A DNA stretch of 64,000 nucleotides from Henricia sp. BOLD:AAB3569 (taxonomy: Eukaryota > Echinodermata > Asteroidea > Spinulosida > Echinasteridae). Shown piece by piece: positions 54,313 through 64,000 of the stretch. Within the stretch, counting starts at the first letter, position 1. Every line of letters begins with the position of its first letter. Location of the stretch: assembly GCA_037783545.1 (NCBI GenBank), contig JBBELK010000068.1, forward strand, positions 1,798,001 to 1,862,000. The letters are read 5' to 3'. A program made the position numbers and the translations under genes. The notes below the pieces were generated by a model. That model was not told where the DNA came from. It was given only the letters and a program-made list of their open reading frames with translations, and ran no database searches.

Positions 54313-54469
54313 TTAAGTGGGCCTCCCACTGTGCGATTTTTGCCACGAATTTCCAACGATTAGGTACGAATTGGTGATATTACCTGAGACTGTCTATAGA
54401 TTCTATACACAATCGTACCTAATCGTTGGAAATTTGTGGCAAAAATCGTACAGTGGGAGGCCCGCTTAA
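54313..54469. mobile_element. GGGAGGCCCGC foldback TTAA MITE, left copy
   Basis: TTAA, then GTGGGCCTCCCACTGTGCGA; the inverse CGTACAGTGGGAGGCCCGC, then TTAA. Further pairing occurs through TTTTTGCCACGAATTTCCAA and ACGATTAGGTACGA. The loop is short. It shares its right TTAA with family E. Confidence 0.8.
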
Positions 54470-55046
54470 AGGGCCTGTGACATGCTAAACAACTTTGTGC
54501 CTAAGCTTTGCTTCATAATGACGGATTACTTGTTCAGCAAGACATACTATTGTTCGTTTGGATGTAAAATCAATAAAAGGTGGCCTTTTTCAACTTTGAA
54601 GATTTCATTGCAATAAATCACAGACAGAGGGCGCTGTTTTGAGTGCATCACATAAGGAAGACAGAAGGGAAAAGTTTTAAAAAAACATAATACTTCAAGT
54701 TGGACTTGTGGCAAATTGCTGCAGTTTTCTACCCCCAGTTTTGTCATGGCTTACAGCAGGCAACATGTAAAACAAACTCAAACAGCCATGGATTACAAAA
54801 GTTTCAGGAAAATTGAGAAAAAAGTTGAATCTTTTGTGCACAGTTGAATGTGATTTTCCTGTGTTTGCCTCTTGTGACATCGTGACCTTGGTCATGAATA
54901 TGCATATTCGCATTATCATAAAAACTAAAAACCTTTGTTTTAACCCCCAAAGCAAACTCCAAATAAGATTTTTATGACTTTAACTGAGTAGAGTGGTTTT
55001 AAAGCATAGATTTCATTGATAAAAATCCTAAATAAGGGGCCCTTTA
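54466..55046 (-). mobile_element. family E TTAA MITE, copy 4
   Basis: 581 bp, the same length as the copy at 17720 and aligned to it inverted through all blocks. Left end TTAAAGGGCCTGTGACATGC; right end AATAAGGGGCCCTTTAT. It lies exactly between two GGGAGGCCCGC foldbacks. Confidence 0.8.
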
Positions 55047-55050
55047 TGTG

Positions 55051-55192
55051 AAACCTGCCCACTGTGCGATTTTTGTCACGAATTCCCTACGATTGGGTAC
55101 GATTTTGTGTAGAGTCTATAGGCAGTCTCCGATAATCGTACCAATTCGTAGGAAATTCGTGGCAAAAATCGCACAGTGGGAGGCCCGCTTAA
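55051..55192. mobile_element. GGGAGGCCCGC foldback TTAA MITE, right copy
   Basis: CTGCCCACTGTGCGATTTTT, then GTCACGAATTCCCTACGATT; the inverse ends AATCGCACAGTGGGAGGCCC, GCTTAA. The left terminus is damaged where it meets family E. Confidence 0.7.
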
Positions 55193-56617
55193 CACGAATA
55201 ATCATAATCGAAAACGTAGACTTGTTCGATTGATCTTAGGAAGAAATCAGGGGGTGTGGATCTTTAAAAAAAAAAAAAAAAAGGAGCCAAAGTCTGATAT
55301 TTCGATGTATTTGTAAAAATTGCTTTATCTCCTACATTTTCAAAATCGTATCTTATCTGTTGAATAATTACAGCCAAACGAGATATTTTGAAAGTATATA
55401 CTTATGAGTAGGCCTACATATAACGAAAATAAATGCTTATTTAATAATAAATGCTTATTTCATTTAAAACAACTTTTTGGGGGTCCGAAGCTCGTCAGAA
55501 ACGGTCTGTCAGAATTAGCCTTTGCGTGTTTGGCATGCCATAAATAGCATTTGGTGTACTGACGTACTTCCTTTCATATGAACACTCGGTATTCACTTGA
55601 CCAGACTATTTTTTTGTTCCCATGTGGTGTACGCAGTAGATGTGAAGTAGGGACCAATACCGTGTATAAAGCAACCAGACTTTTGGTTGCTAGGCAATGG
55701 CGTGCACCACGTGCCAGCAACAGCGTAGTATGTGACTTTCTAAACTGCACCTCCATTTTGAAAGTGTTGCTCGTATGAGTTGCGCAGTGGCAGCCCAAGG
55801 TGGAAGGCGGGACTGCGGCGTGTGTAAAGGGTAGGCTATACAGATACGCCTTGTATATACATTTTATTTCTGTGATTTAGACCCTTAGGGTGGGCTCCCT
55901 GTAACACGTAGGCCTAAAGTGGATAAAATAGTCTTTGGAGATGACATGAGTTCAACCAAGTTCAAACAGACATATCTATTTTCGCTCGGCTATCATCGCT
56001 CCTGACTTCCAACAAATACACCCCGAGCCATTCACTCATATTGCACTCCCAACTCTGTTTTATTTCACACACCGTGAAATATTTCTGCGTCGAAGGCGCG
56101 AAAAGTGATAGCGTGGGCGCACGTAGCTCTAAGGGATATCCATCCGCACCCTCACCCGGCCACCATCACCTGTTCCTTGGTCGGGAGTTTTTCCTCCTCG
56201 GAAGATAAGAAAATCAACAGTCATATCAGGTGAGAGCCTGCAATCCGCTCGAACATGCGTGCTTATGTGAGGATTTTACAACGGGATGAAATCATTTCGG
56301 TCTCGCCACAACAAAATAACACTGGCGACAGATTATTGGCCCGGATGCGGGCAGAGAGCTAAAAGTATCGCAATAAGTACGGCCCTGTTGATCGGTCGTT
56401 ATATACCGCCCACACCTGGTACTGTTTTGAAAACCGAGCTTATGTAGAATTGGGAAATAATCACCGATCACAAGCGAACAGCTTCCTTGGCTAAAGATGA
56501 CGAAAGAGAGCAAATCTCCTAAGGCATGTTGTAGTTTTTAAAACCTACCAAATGTCGCCTTCTGGTTTATCCTCTAGACCTGTAACGAAACATGTCGTGG
56601 CCTAGGGGCCCGATGAT
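55193..56617. other. non-coding interval
   Basis: Includes a poly-A tract (55265-55282) and the inverted partner of the 33700-33815 repeat at 55640-55775. A GTGAG donor-like site at about 56229 follows a CpG-rich stretch, but no paired acceptor or frame supports an exon. Confidence 0.4.
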
Positions 56618-56723
56618 TTAAAGATACGTGTAGTTTACATGTCTTGATTTGAATACTGTTACAAACGGACGGCGTTATCTCCATTGGTGATTGAGGATGT
56701 GTGTGATAAAAGCCAACCTGTGT
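56618..56723 (+). mobile_element. TTCGCCC-family 5' fragment
   Basis: TTAA, then ACTGTTACAAACGGACGGCG, TTATCTCCATTGGTGATTG and TGATAAAAGCCAACCTG. It is cut at the TTAA where the GCTCGTCA foldback starts. Confidence 0.55.
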
Positions 56724-56844
56724 TTAAAGGCACAGGCTCGTCAGCAATGCGCGCTCGCCAAATTCGTGCTACGAAATACGCAGCTCCATATAGCAAAGGC
56801 ACGAATTTGGCGCGCGCGCATTGCTGAAGAGCCTGTGCCTTTAA
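56724..56844. mobile_element. GCTCGTCA foldback TTAA MITE, copy 3
   Basis: TTAAAGGCACAGGCTCGTCA, then GCAATGCGCGCTCGCC; the inverse GGCGCGCGCGCATTGCTGAA leads to GAGCCTGTGCCTTTAA. At 121 bp it has lost the inner GGAGCTGCGTA part of its right arm. It shares the TTAA at 56841 with family D. Confidence 0.8.
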
Positions 56845-57728
56845 TGACCTATTACATCATTCGCAGAGATTCAAAATTTTACTTCTGAGTTGAACAGAAA
56901 AACCGTACTATAAGGCTGCGTTCGGGCGTGTACTCGAGTTATACTCCTGCGCGCGTGAACGGCAAGAATAACGACACTCGGGTCAATGAGAGTAGGCCTA
57001 TGCTCTCGCTACTCCCCAACAAATGGGGAGTGTGCTCGTACTCCTGTCAAGTGTCATGTGATTTGTACGAAGATGGGTGGAATATGGGTGGGATTTTTGG
57101 TGAATTTGCTTAACGTGTCAACTCAATAACTGAAACAATAACTAACTAAGGTTTGTTTGTTTTAGACGGCATCAAAGGTTCTCACGACTTACGGCCTGTA
57201 TTTCCTCAGTTTCTTGTGAGCAATGAAACGGCATTGTGTGCAGCGATGGCAAGAGACGTCCATCTTCACTGATTGCCATTCGCGCACGCGGACTGCGGAC
57301 TTGCCGTTCGCGTGATGTGACCCGAGTGCAATGCGCACGCATTACTCCCGATCAGTAACGAGAACTGCACGCCCGAACGCAGCCTAAGTGTAAAATGGTA
57401 ATTTTGTGGGAGAAATTACCAACTGGAGGTGGTTTCTTTAAAAAAAATTCCACACACACTTTTTGTACTCAACACAAAAAAACATGCATGGATTTTAAAG
57501 ATTTTTTTTTTAAACATTTGTTTTTTAAAAAGTATCACTACGTCTTTGTAGCTTTTAACACAAAAAAATGCGTGTGAACACTAATTCGTATATAATTTTA
57601 TTTTTTTTTTCGGTTATCGTTTTCTGATAAAAGGATATGAAACTATCTTCCACTGAAATATTTTTTTGTCAAATGGTTTATTAAAATGTTGGGACATTGC
57701 AAATTATGTATAGGCCTACGGCCTTTAA
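56841..57728 (+). mobile_element. family D copy split by Harbinger-like element
   Basis: TTAATGACCTATTACATCAT, then TTCGCAGAGATTCAAAATTT before the insertion; AAATGGTAATTTTGTGGGAG, ACATGCATGGATTTTAAAG and GACATTGCAAATTATGTATA leading to GGCCTTTAA after it. Confidence 0.65.
56911..57387. mobile_element. PIF/Harbinger-like MITE with TAA duplication
   Basis: TAA, then GGCTGCGTTCGGGCGTG; the inverse CACGCCCGAACGCAGCC, then TAA. It is 471 bp with GC-rich subterminal pairing (GAACGGCAAG with CTTGCCGTTC; ACTCGGGTCA with TGACCCGAGT). The 3 bp TAA target fits PIF/Harbinger. No coding capacity. Confidence 0.75.
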
Positions 57729-58060
57729 AATGATATATCAAAGCGTTGTACTCATGCCGGCCGTCACAGCCATTTGGCGATTGAGCTGTCGACACCCACC
57801 AACACGTGGTTTCCATACTAGAGTTGTTACTGCTTGGTTCCCGCCAAATTAGGTCAAACGATTTCGGGTTCACGATTTTGATCTGACGGTGTTTTCAAAG
57901 CAATGAAGTAAAACCCCTACTGATTGGAACTAATTTTTCGATGTCCTAAGTCAGCGGAAAAGGGGTCAAAAGTCAGATACAGGTGGGTCATCATCAAATT
58001 AATACGCCGTATGTGCAAGATAGACCACTCATATATTCGAAATCAATTTAATAAATTAAA
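57729..58060. other. non-coding interval
   Basis: Nothing was recognised. Confidence 0.3.
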
Positions 58061-58234
58061 GTACGAAAAGGCGCCATTTTAGTAAGCAAACTAGACGCGC
58101 CTCGTGTCTGTTTGACATGCCTACCGAGCCAGGATGCTGCTGTAATTTTTTGCCACAGATTACACCACGAGAGGTATGACAAGCAGGCACGAGGCGCGTC
58201 TATCGGTTGCTTACTCAAATGGCGCCATTCGTAC
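58061..58234. mobile_element. foldback MITE, GGCGCCATTTT arms
   Basis: GTACGAAAAGGCGCCATTTT, then AGTAAGCAAACTAGACGCGC; the inverse GCGCGTCTATCGGTTGCTTA, then AATGGCGCCATTCGTAC. It is 174 bp with arms of about 50 bp. Single copy in the window. Confidence 0.75.
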
Positions 58235-59430
58235 ATGACTATACGGCGCTATCATCTTTGTTCGTCATAGAATTCGGGTTTTGCAATGTACATGTTTTCA
58301 AATTACAATCAATGTTCGTGTATTTTTTCCTCGTTTTGTCGTTAGACAGAACAAAATGCTGTTTAATATCTTGCGTATAGAATGGGCGAGGCTAAGGTAT
58401 ATAAACCCATTCATTCCACGACGTCCGATCTGTTTCTGCAGTCCGAGTCTATTATTCTTCCAGGTGGCGTTATTATAGTCTGGATCCCAGACCAAAAGAT
58501 TCCGACTATTTTGAGATAATCTTTAGGTCCGGTATCCGCCAGTATATATGTGATCAAAACGGAAGGAATTCCTCCTGTCTATGAACATTTTCGAAGTTAC
58601 CCGAGTACACGTCTGGACGTTAACGTTGATCGTCATGTGTTTCGAGAATTAGAATGGCATGGACGCCGCCGAATGTTTGTTGATGACAAGGTTTTAATTT
58701 GATTTCCTATGGGCATGTGGAAATAAGTTCTAAGAAGTCTTGGTATTTTTTTTCTCCAGAATTTATTTTTATCATCAAACCTTTACAAGGTACATACGTC
58801 ATATGTTAGATTAAATTCTTATAATTCTTATTGACTAGATATGGAATACAACCCCTTTGAAATTGTAATATACTGGCTGCGATTACAAACACTCCGGCCG
58901 TAAATTAAAATTAAACCGAAAATTAACGGTTGTGAGCTTCAACCAATAGCTGCGCTCCTAGAAGTGCATGACATGTTAGCTAATTAGACGTAACGCGTAA
59001 CGGCTACCGGTCCTCATATTCTGTTCGTTCAATGTGGAATATGTGGAGCGGGAACCAGTCTAGCGTCATTATGCCACATGTAGTTGGAGACTTTGGAACT
59101 CTTGGTGGCAGCAAACACGTACGTAGACTTTTTCCACGATTTACTGCGTAGGTTTTAGGTATGAGAGAAAAATCATGTGGGCTTTATCGGGATTCGAACC
59201 CGAGACCATATTGGTATACTCCCTCATGTTTTCGTCGAGAATACTCACGCATGCGCACCTGACTAGCAACAAGGGAAAAGAAAGAACACGAAATTTAAGA
59301 CAAATTAATGTAAATTCAATCATGAATTTACAATGTTTTATTAGGAACAACTCAAAGATAGTTTGTGCGGGGAAACAGCGGCTGTATTAGAGGCTAATCA
59401 GCACATATTAAATCAGTACCTCATAAATTT
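58235..59430. other. non-coding interval with a tRNA-like remnant
   Basis: 59178-59205 on the minus strand holds B box TCGGGTTCGAATCCCGA, then TAAAGCCCAC, related to 17281-17345. No full cloverleaf. Otherwise nothing was recognised. Confidence 0.35.
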
Positions 59431-59433
59431 TAC

Positions 59434-59575
59434 TATGGCACGCCAAAGCGAACAATAATTAAACACTGATAATTTAATGTTGACACAATACCCTTTTTTC
59501 TCTTGCGCAACATTTGCGAAAATATGCGTCAACATTAAATTATCAGTGTTGAATTATTGGACACAGTAATGGCGG
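59434..59575. mobile_element. GGCGTGCCATA-family element, short copy
   Basis: TATGGCACGCCAAAGCGAAC, then AACACTGATAATTTAATG at the left; GTCAACATTAAATTATCAGT, then GTTGAATTATTGGACACAGT at the right. It also carries CTTGCGCAACATTTGCGAAA as at 5017. The right CGCTTTGGCGTGCCATA block has been deleted. Confidence 0.65.
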
Positions 59576-59850
59576 TTAGCAACCGGTTGTCAAGCCAAGT
59601 GAAACCCAATAATACATCTGTACTGCAGTTGCATTACATGTATATTACAAATTAAAAATGGTACATGTAGTATAAATAACAAAAAAAAATTGAATAAAAT
59701 CTATCAGTTTATCAGTACCAGTTATAAATGGTGCATGACAAGGTATTGTTATGTTGGGAAGAAGTACCTTTAGAACAAGTGGAAAATCATTGTACAGTAC
59801 AAATTTTTACGATAACCAAGTGACTGAATGCGATATAACCAAAGAACATT

Positions 59851-59889
59851 CCCCCCCCCCCCCCCCCCCCCCACCCCCCCCCCCACCCC
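59851..59889 (+). repeat. poly-C tract
   Basis: 39 bases almost entirely C. It accounts for the proline-rich spurious frame across it. Confidence 0.9.
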
Positions 59890-59972
59890 CGAGTCTCTTC
59901 GCAAATTCTGTCACACATGCGCAGATCACGTCCTCTGGGGATAAACTTGGCAGATAAATGTGCACAAGTTAA

Positions 59973-60342
59973 TTAAAGGAGCATGACCAGAGTTTCTGGA
60001 AAATAGTTTTCGATGTAACTTACCAATATTATCAAGTAACTCCCATACACACCTCCCATGTCCCAAAAACCCGAAAACATTCGCAATTTCCAGTAAAAAA
60101 TTTAACAAAACTATCGAGTCGGCTTTCAGCGGATAAACGTTGATACTGGAAAATTAGTTTACAAATAATCGGTGGATTTTCGACGATATCCTCGGAAATA
60201 TGCGGCCTAGAAGGGCGGGAGTTTCAGTTTCGTAATCAGAAAAATATAACGGATGTTATGATATAAAAATCTCATGACCCATAAGGTAAGTTCCGGGGAG
60301 TTATGGGTAAAAAAAAAAGGTGATCTGGTCACACTTCTTTAA
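59973..60342 (-). mobile_element. family P1 TTAA MITE, copy 3
   Basis: 370 bp between TTAA sites, in the opposite orientation to the other two copies. Left end TTAAAGGAGCATGACCAGAG, right end GATCTGGTCACACTTCTTTAA. A few substitutions and one A-run expansion separate it from copies 1 and 2. Confidence 0.85.
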
Positions 60343-60479
60343 GACATTGGTAATAACGACAATAAGTTCCTATATCGCACACGAACTCGCCAAGCAGAGC
60401 GCTGACGTCATTACCCCGGCCACTAGGCCCTGTTATATAATCCATTGGGAACATGTAGCCCCAGCTGCCTGTAAGGCAC

Positions 60480-60672
60480 TCATGAGCTAATCAGACACAC
60501 AGCACCTTCAATACCCTCGCAGCTATACCCATTTGCTGCTGGGTGGAGAAACGCAGTTTGTGGCAAAGTGTCTTGCCCAAGGGCACATGCACCGTAGCGT
60601 GGCCTGGATTTGAGCCCATAAACTGTAGAATCAAGCAGGGTTTTAGCGCGATGCACAGGACCGCTCAGCCAC
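60480..60672 (-). mobile_element. SINE with conserved CTTGGGCAAGACACTTTG central domain
   Basis: On the minus strand a Leu/Ser-like tRNA head carries A box GTGGCTGAGCGGTCC and B box GGGCTCAAATCCAGG. It is followed by TGTGCCCTTGGGCAAGACAC, TTTGCCACAAACTGC, TTCTCCACCCAGCAGCAAAT and GGGTATAGCTGCGAGGGT. A GGGCAAGACACTT core after a tRNA head is known from widespread metazoan SINE superfamilies (V-SINE or Nin-DC type; assignment from memory). It is unrelated to SINE-A and SINE-B. Confidence 0.7.
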
Positions 60673-60869
60673 AGCAAACAAGTGCATATTATGCAACAAA
60701 AATATAAATTTTTGCTGTTCCAAAATCAAAATACAAGGACCATTTACATATACATGTAACCGTACAAGACCAGTGCACGTATTGTTTTTTAATTTGCATA
60801 ATAAAATGATAGTTTGGTAATCATAAACATTACTTATATAACACAATGCTTTATGGCTTTGGGGTTATA

Positions 60870-60968
60870 TTGGCCTTTTTCAAAATCTCGACTTGGGCTC
60901 AGGCTCCATGTGCATGGTTTACGTGCAGCCGGAGCCTGAGCCCAAGTCGAGATTTGGAAAAAGGCCAA
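60870..60968. mobile_element. TTGGCCTTTTTC foldback MITE, copy 1
   Basis: TTGGCCTTTTTCAAAATCTC, GACTTGGGCTCAGGCTCC, then a loop, then GGAGCCTGAGCCCAAGTCGA, GATTTGGAAAAAGGCCAA. The arms are about 38 bp in a 99 bp element. A second copy is at 62935-63030. Confidence 0.8.
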
Positions 60969-60999
60969 AGTTTGAAAAAAACGTTATGCCTTCTGGCTT

Positions 61000-61090
61000 G
61001 CCGATCGGTGTGTATAGATTCTACTCAAGTCACCAAATCGCCGTGTGTATAGACTATACTCAAGTCGCCAAATCGCCCAAATTCACGAGG
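61000..61090 (+). repeat. 40 bp direct duplication
   Basis: GTGTGTATAGATTCTACTCAAGTCACCAAATCGCC-type unit (61008) is repeated at about 61042 as GTGTGTATAGACTATACTCA, AGTCGCCAAATCGCC. A short local duplication only. Confidence 0.65.
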
Positions 61091-61202
61091 TCTTGTCAAA
61101 AGGCTACGCACTATACTTAAAATATGTAGTTCCTGTTTGTTATAAACTCTATCAAATTAGTTTATTAAGATTTCATTATCAATGATCCAATTTAAAAGTA
61201 CA

Positions 61203-61366
61203 ATAGACTACTAAAGTGTGACGTCAGTTGCCGGGGTAACTGGGTCTAAACATTCGCTGGTAATCTGAAACGCCTATTACTAAAGCGCAGGGAAGCAGTT
61301 CACGGAGTTTATCGTAAACCCAGTAATCTTTAATAGCAAGTGACGTTTTCACTTTTAGTACTCTAT
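61203..61366. mobile_element. family Y MITE, copy 3
   Basis: TAGACTACTAAAGTGTGACG, then CAGTTGCCGGGGTAACTGGG at the left; CACTTTTAGTACTCTA at the right. TTCGCTGGTAATCTGAAACG and AAAGCGCAGGGAAGCAGTTC match the inner part of 27753-27923 in inverse order. Confidence 0.7.
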
Positions 61367-61429
61367 GACAAAGGCTTTGCATGGAAATAATACACTGTAG
61401 ATGCAGTCTAACGTGATTGCGTTCATAGA

Positions 61430-61928
61430 TTAAAGGCAGACCACATGATTGGTAAACCGTTACAAATGGTTGTATCTCTCTGTGTGATTGAAGATGTTAA
61501 TGATTAAAACCAACCTGAGCAAAAATCAGCTCCGTACTTTGTCTAACATTTGAGAAAACAGTCAAAAAATACTTTACGGTCACTTCGCCCCAAAACCATT
61601 TCGCCCCGAACCACTTCGCCCTGAACCACGGCCTGTGCACGAAGTGTTTTTGAAGCGAAGTGGTATTCGGACGAAGTGGTTTTGAGGCAAGGTGGCTTTT
61701 GGGGCGAATTGGTTCACGGCGAAGTGGCGGAGGGCGAAATGGTTTTGGGGCAAAGTGAATTTACGTCTCGCGAGACGAAAAATAATTGTTTTGCTCATTT
61801 CTCAAAGACTATAGCACTTCAGACAAAATCATTTCAGGGGAAGTTTACTACCGTCATCATGTTTATATTGTGTAAGTTATGTGTTAATCTGTGAACATTT
61901 CAGATTTTCGAGATTACCAATGATGTGT
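61430..61928 (+). mobile_element. TTCGCCC-family MITE, copy 3
   Basis: TTAAAGGCAGACCACATGAT, then GGTCACTTCGCCCCAAAACC and GAACCACTTCGCCCTGAACC; the inverse words GCGAAGTGGTATTCGG and GGGCGAAATGGTTTTGGG follow. The end matches copy 1 through ATCATGTTTATATTGTGTAA to ACCAATGATGT. The 3' TTAA is lost. Confidence 0.7.
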
Positions 61929-62934
61929 TCTAGTTTTATTTGACTCAACAGGATGGCATATTGTAACATGTCATACAACACCGAAAACTATATCACATAC
62001 GCACAAAACCCTCGGGATTACAAAATCTGGAAAATAGCACTTGGATTTTAATTTCTGACCCCCAGGAAATGATGATCCCACTGTTGATAGGTCTACCAGA
62101 TGTTACTTTTTGCTGTTTGGGTCCGGTCGCCGTTTTAATATTCGTCAAATTGTGACACGTTTCGGAGAACTTGTATTTAGCCTATGCCAAATTCAGCAAT
62201 GCCTGGGTCGGTGTGCGTTCGTCAAATTCACCCGTCCACACTAGGCTCGGCCGCGCCGAGGTTCAAACTGCCACGCAAATGTATTTTTATTAGATACGAG
62301 TCATTTCACACAAGGGGTTACAACACGAGTGGTACCCGAAAATCTGGTTTGGGCGCCATTTTGTTTCCAATATTACATTTAAACTTCATAGGCGTCTACA
62401 TATTGTTTGCCTCTCCAAATACCAATGAAGGATACCATTTGCACCGGCGGCCATGTTATGTGACAACAATATACACAAAGCACTTAGTCATGCATGACTT
62501 ATGAGTGCTTCCAAGATGGCTGCCGTCTATTGGTCTCTGATCGTCCACTTTGCATATACAATGTGATGTACCAGCAAATAAAGTTTTGGATCGTTTTAAA
62601 CCAGGAAGCTCAGTGCAATAGTTACATTTTGGTTTTTGTGCTGCTAAGTATTAAACCTGTTACATAATTTAAAAATATTAATAACTTTTTAAAGACACAT
62701 TTGCTTGCATTGAAACTGTAAAACACTGTTAAAAAAAAAATGGCGTTATTCAAATCTCCACATGCAGTCGAACATCGATAATACTAGTACTGCTAATACG
62801 ACATTCTTCTTATGACAAGGAAAAATTAGGTCACAGTCCTTTGCTCTTCATTCCTTTACACTTGCAAATTTAGGTCTAAAATCGTTTGTTCTATCATTCT
62901 TTTACATCTGATACATAGTACATAGGGGCTTTTC
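61929..62934. other. non-coding interval
   Basis: A GC-rich palindrome (CTCGGCCGCGCCGAG) lies at about 62246. AAGATGGCTGCC at 62513 resembles a YY1-type element. A 106-codon frame at 62184-62504 has no domain. No gene was recognised. Confidence 0.35.
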
Positions 62935-63030
62935 CAAATATCGGCTTCGTCTCCGTCTCCGTCTCCATAGGGTTTACATGGAGCCAGGGCCTGAGCCTGA
63001 GCCCAAGTCGAGATTTGGAAAAAGGCCAAA
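62935..63030. mobile_element. TTGGCCTTTTTC foldback MITE, copy 2
   Basis: The right arm CCTGAGCCCAAGTCGAGATT, TGGAAAAAGGCCAAA matches copy 1. The left arm GGGGCTTTTCCAAATATCGG, then a short (GTCTCC)n expansion, is diverged. Confidence 0.65.
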
Positions 63031-63112
63031 GTTTCTGTTTTAACAGGTAAGCTGCAAAGTCACAAGGACCTTTTAATAACGAGGACAAATTATATAAAAG
63101 GGACCGTGACAG

Positions 63113-63661
63113 TACGTGCCTTTACGGTTCCCCCACAATTCACTGCGCGCGATACATGGCGCAGTGCATGATGGAATACAAATCTAGTACACTTGGCCTC
63201 GGTGTTCAATCTTCTCGTGTAGAATCGAATGAGAATTGGCAGATAAGTGGAGCTATCGTCCGCTTCAAACTCGTAAAACGCGGCGAATTTGTGTTTTGGG
63301 GGCGCGGTACCCACGGCACTCGCGACACGCACTCTCTCGGCTTCACGGATTACCATGACAACGGGTTTTCGACAGTCATCTCAATTGTTCCACCCCTAGA
63401 CGCCGATATAATCCCAAATAGACCAAAACAGATATACAGTTGGTTGAATCTGTATCTGAGCTCTATATTACCAGCGAACATTGTGTCAAAAACACAAATT
63501 CGCCGCGTTTTACGAGTTTGAAGCGGACGATAGCTCCACTGACCTGCCAATTCTCCTTCGATTCTACACGAGAAGATTGAACACCGAGGCAAAGTGTACT
63601 AGATTTGTATCCCATCATGCGCAGCGCGCAGTGAATTGTGGGGGAACCGTAAAGGCACGTA
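63113..63661. mobile_element. TA-flanked element with about 175 bp inverted repeats
   Basis: TA, then CGTGCCTTTACGGTTCCCCC; the inverse GGGGGAACCGTAAAGGCACG, then TA. The arms include TTCAATCTTCTCGTGTAGAA and ATAGCTCCACTGACCTGCCA-type blocks, and AAACTCGTAAAACGCGGCGA. The centre is 63300-63480. Three overlapping 80-120 codon frames on both strands arise from the palindrome and are not genes. Confidence 0.8.
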
Positions 63662-63792
63662 TTACAAGCCTTTTGCGTGTAATTTGCATAATGTACAAAA
63701 TTCTAGGATGTCAAGGAAAAAATACCTTTAAACTAAAGATAGAAACTTATCTGAACAGTTATTTAACACGGGTGTAAATAAAACGCACGATG

Positions 63793-64000
63793 GGCGGTCG
63801 TGTTGGCGTAGTGGTTCTTTCCTCGCCTTTCAAGTCTGGCGTCCCGGGTTCGAATCCGGGGCGTGTATGTGGATTGGGTTTGCAGTCCCTATACTTGACC
63901 GCGTGGGTTTGCCCCGGAGGATTTCTCCCTGGGGGTTCTCCTCCCACTTCTAAAACTAAAACTCCTTCTTCGTCATCCGAAGTTGATAGTAAAGTACAGT
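63793..64000 (+). mobile_element. SINE-B, best copy, runs off the window edge
   Basis: A box GTGTTGGCGTAGTGGTTC, B box CGGGTTCGAATCCGGGG with a perfect T stem, then TGTATGTGGATTGGGTTTGC, AGTCCCTATACTTGACC, TTTGCCCCGGAGGATTTCTC and a tail CTTCTTCGTCATCCGAAGTT. It is the reference copy for those at 15215, 22385, 24484 and 32735. The 3' end lies outside the window. Confidence 0.8.

Noticed and set aside
56085-56235. Candidate 5' exon ending in a GTGAG donor
   Set aside because: No acceptor, frame or downstream exon is identifiable. Donor-like words are common.
63156-63777. Several 80-121 codon frames on both strands, including a C-terminal FKLKIETYLNSYL string reminiscent of LINE tails
   Set aside because: Most are produced by the palindromic element. 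The LINE-like string is too short to distinguish from chance.

Overview
This is a 64 kb stretch of animal nuclear DNA, almost certainly from a marine invertebrate. The best guess is a deuterostome such as an echinoderm (sea star or urchin). The evidence is the absence of bacterial-style gene packing, AT-leaning DNA, frequent TACATGTA and TAGGCCTA words, tRNA-derived SINEs, a LINE of the CR1/L2 type, and dozens of short inverted-repeat elements. The species call is inference. I find no convincing host protein-coding exon, no intact cellular tRNA, rRNA or snRNA gene, and no CRISPR or operon-like structure. Boundaries were aligned by eye, so treat them as accurate to a few bases where a target duplication is named and to tens of bases elsewhere. 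Layout: the only long coding region is the 3' part of a non-LTR retrotransposon at about 36.88-38.92 kb, with a reverse transcriptase core and a C-terminal tail; its endonuclease half is missing. Nearly everything else recognisable is non-autonomous DNA transposon (MITE) or SINE. Four target-site classes can be separated. (a) TTAA-flanked families, the largest group: family P (AAAGGAGTGTGACC ends), family E (AAGGGCCC ends), family D (AAAGCCC ends), a GCTCGTCA foldback, a GGGAGGCCCGC foldback and a TTCGCCC family. (b) TA-flanked families: a CCAAT-rich palindrome, a 616 bp element with 210 bp inverted repeats, two elements with Sleeping Beauty-like CAGTTGAAGTC ends, families H and Y, and others. 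(c) Two elements with GGGTMATTC ends and 4 bp TTAT/ATAA duplications. (d) One element with a TAA duplication, PIF/Harbinger-like. Several insertions can be proved against an empty copy of the host repeat elsewhere in the window. A repeated theme is daisy-chaining: TTAA elements sit end to end and share one TTAA at the junction (17.7-19.0, 4.3-4.8, 54.3-55.2 and 56.6-57.7 kb). Larger structures are a 1.55 kb foldback element with 53 bp tandem repeats inside its arms (39.12-40.67 kb), a 1.3 kb multi-arm inverted repeat (50.97-52.28 kb), three minisatellites (21 bp at 30.8 kb, 31 bp at 36.4 kb, about 105 bp at 32.1 kb) and poly-C tracts at 41.2 and 59.85 kb. An 86 bp hairpin with a 34 bp stem at 14.23 kb is the best small-RNA candidate. 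No transposase gene is present, so all DNA elements here would depend on enzymes encoded elsewhere. Intervals not assigned below were read and gave nothing I can support.
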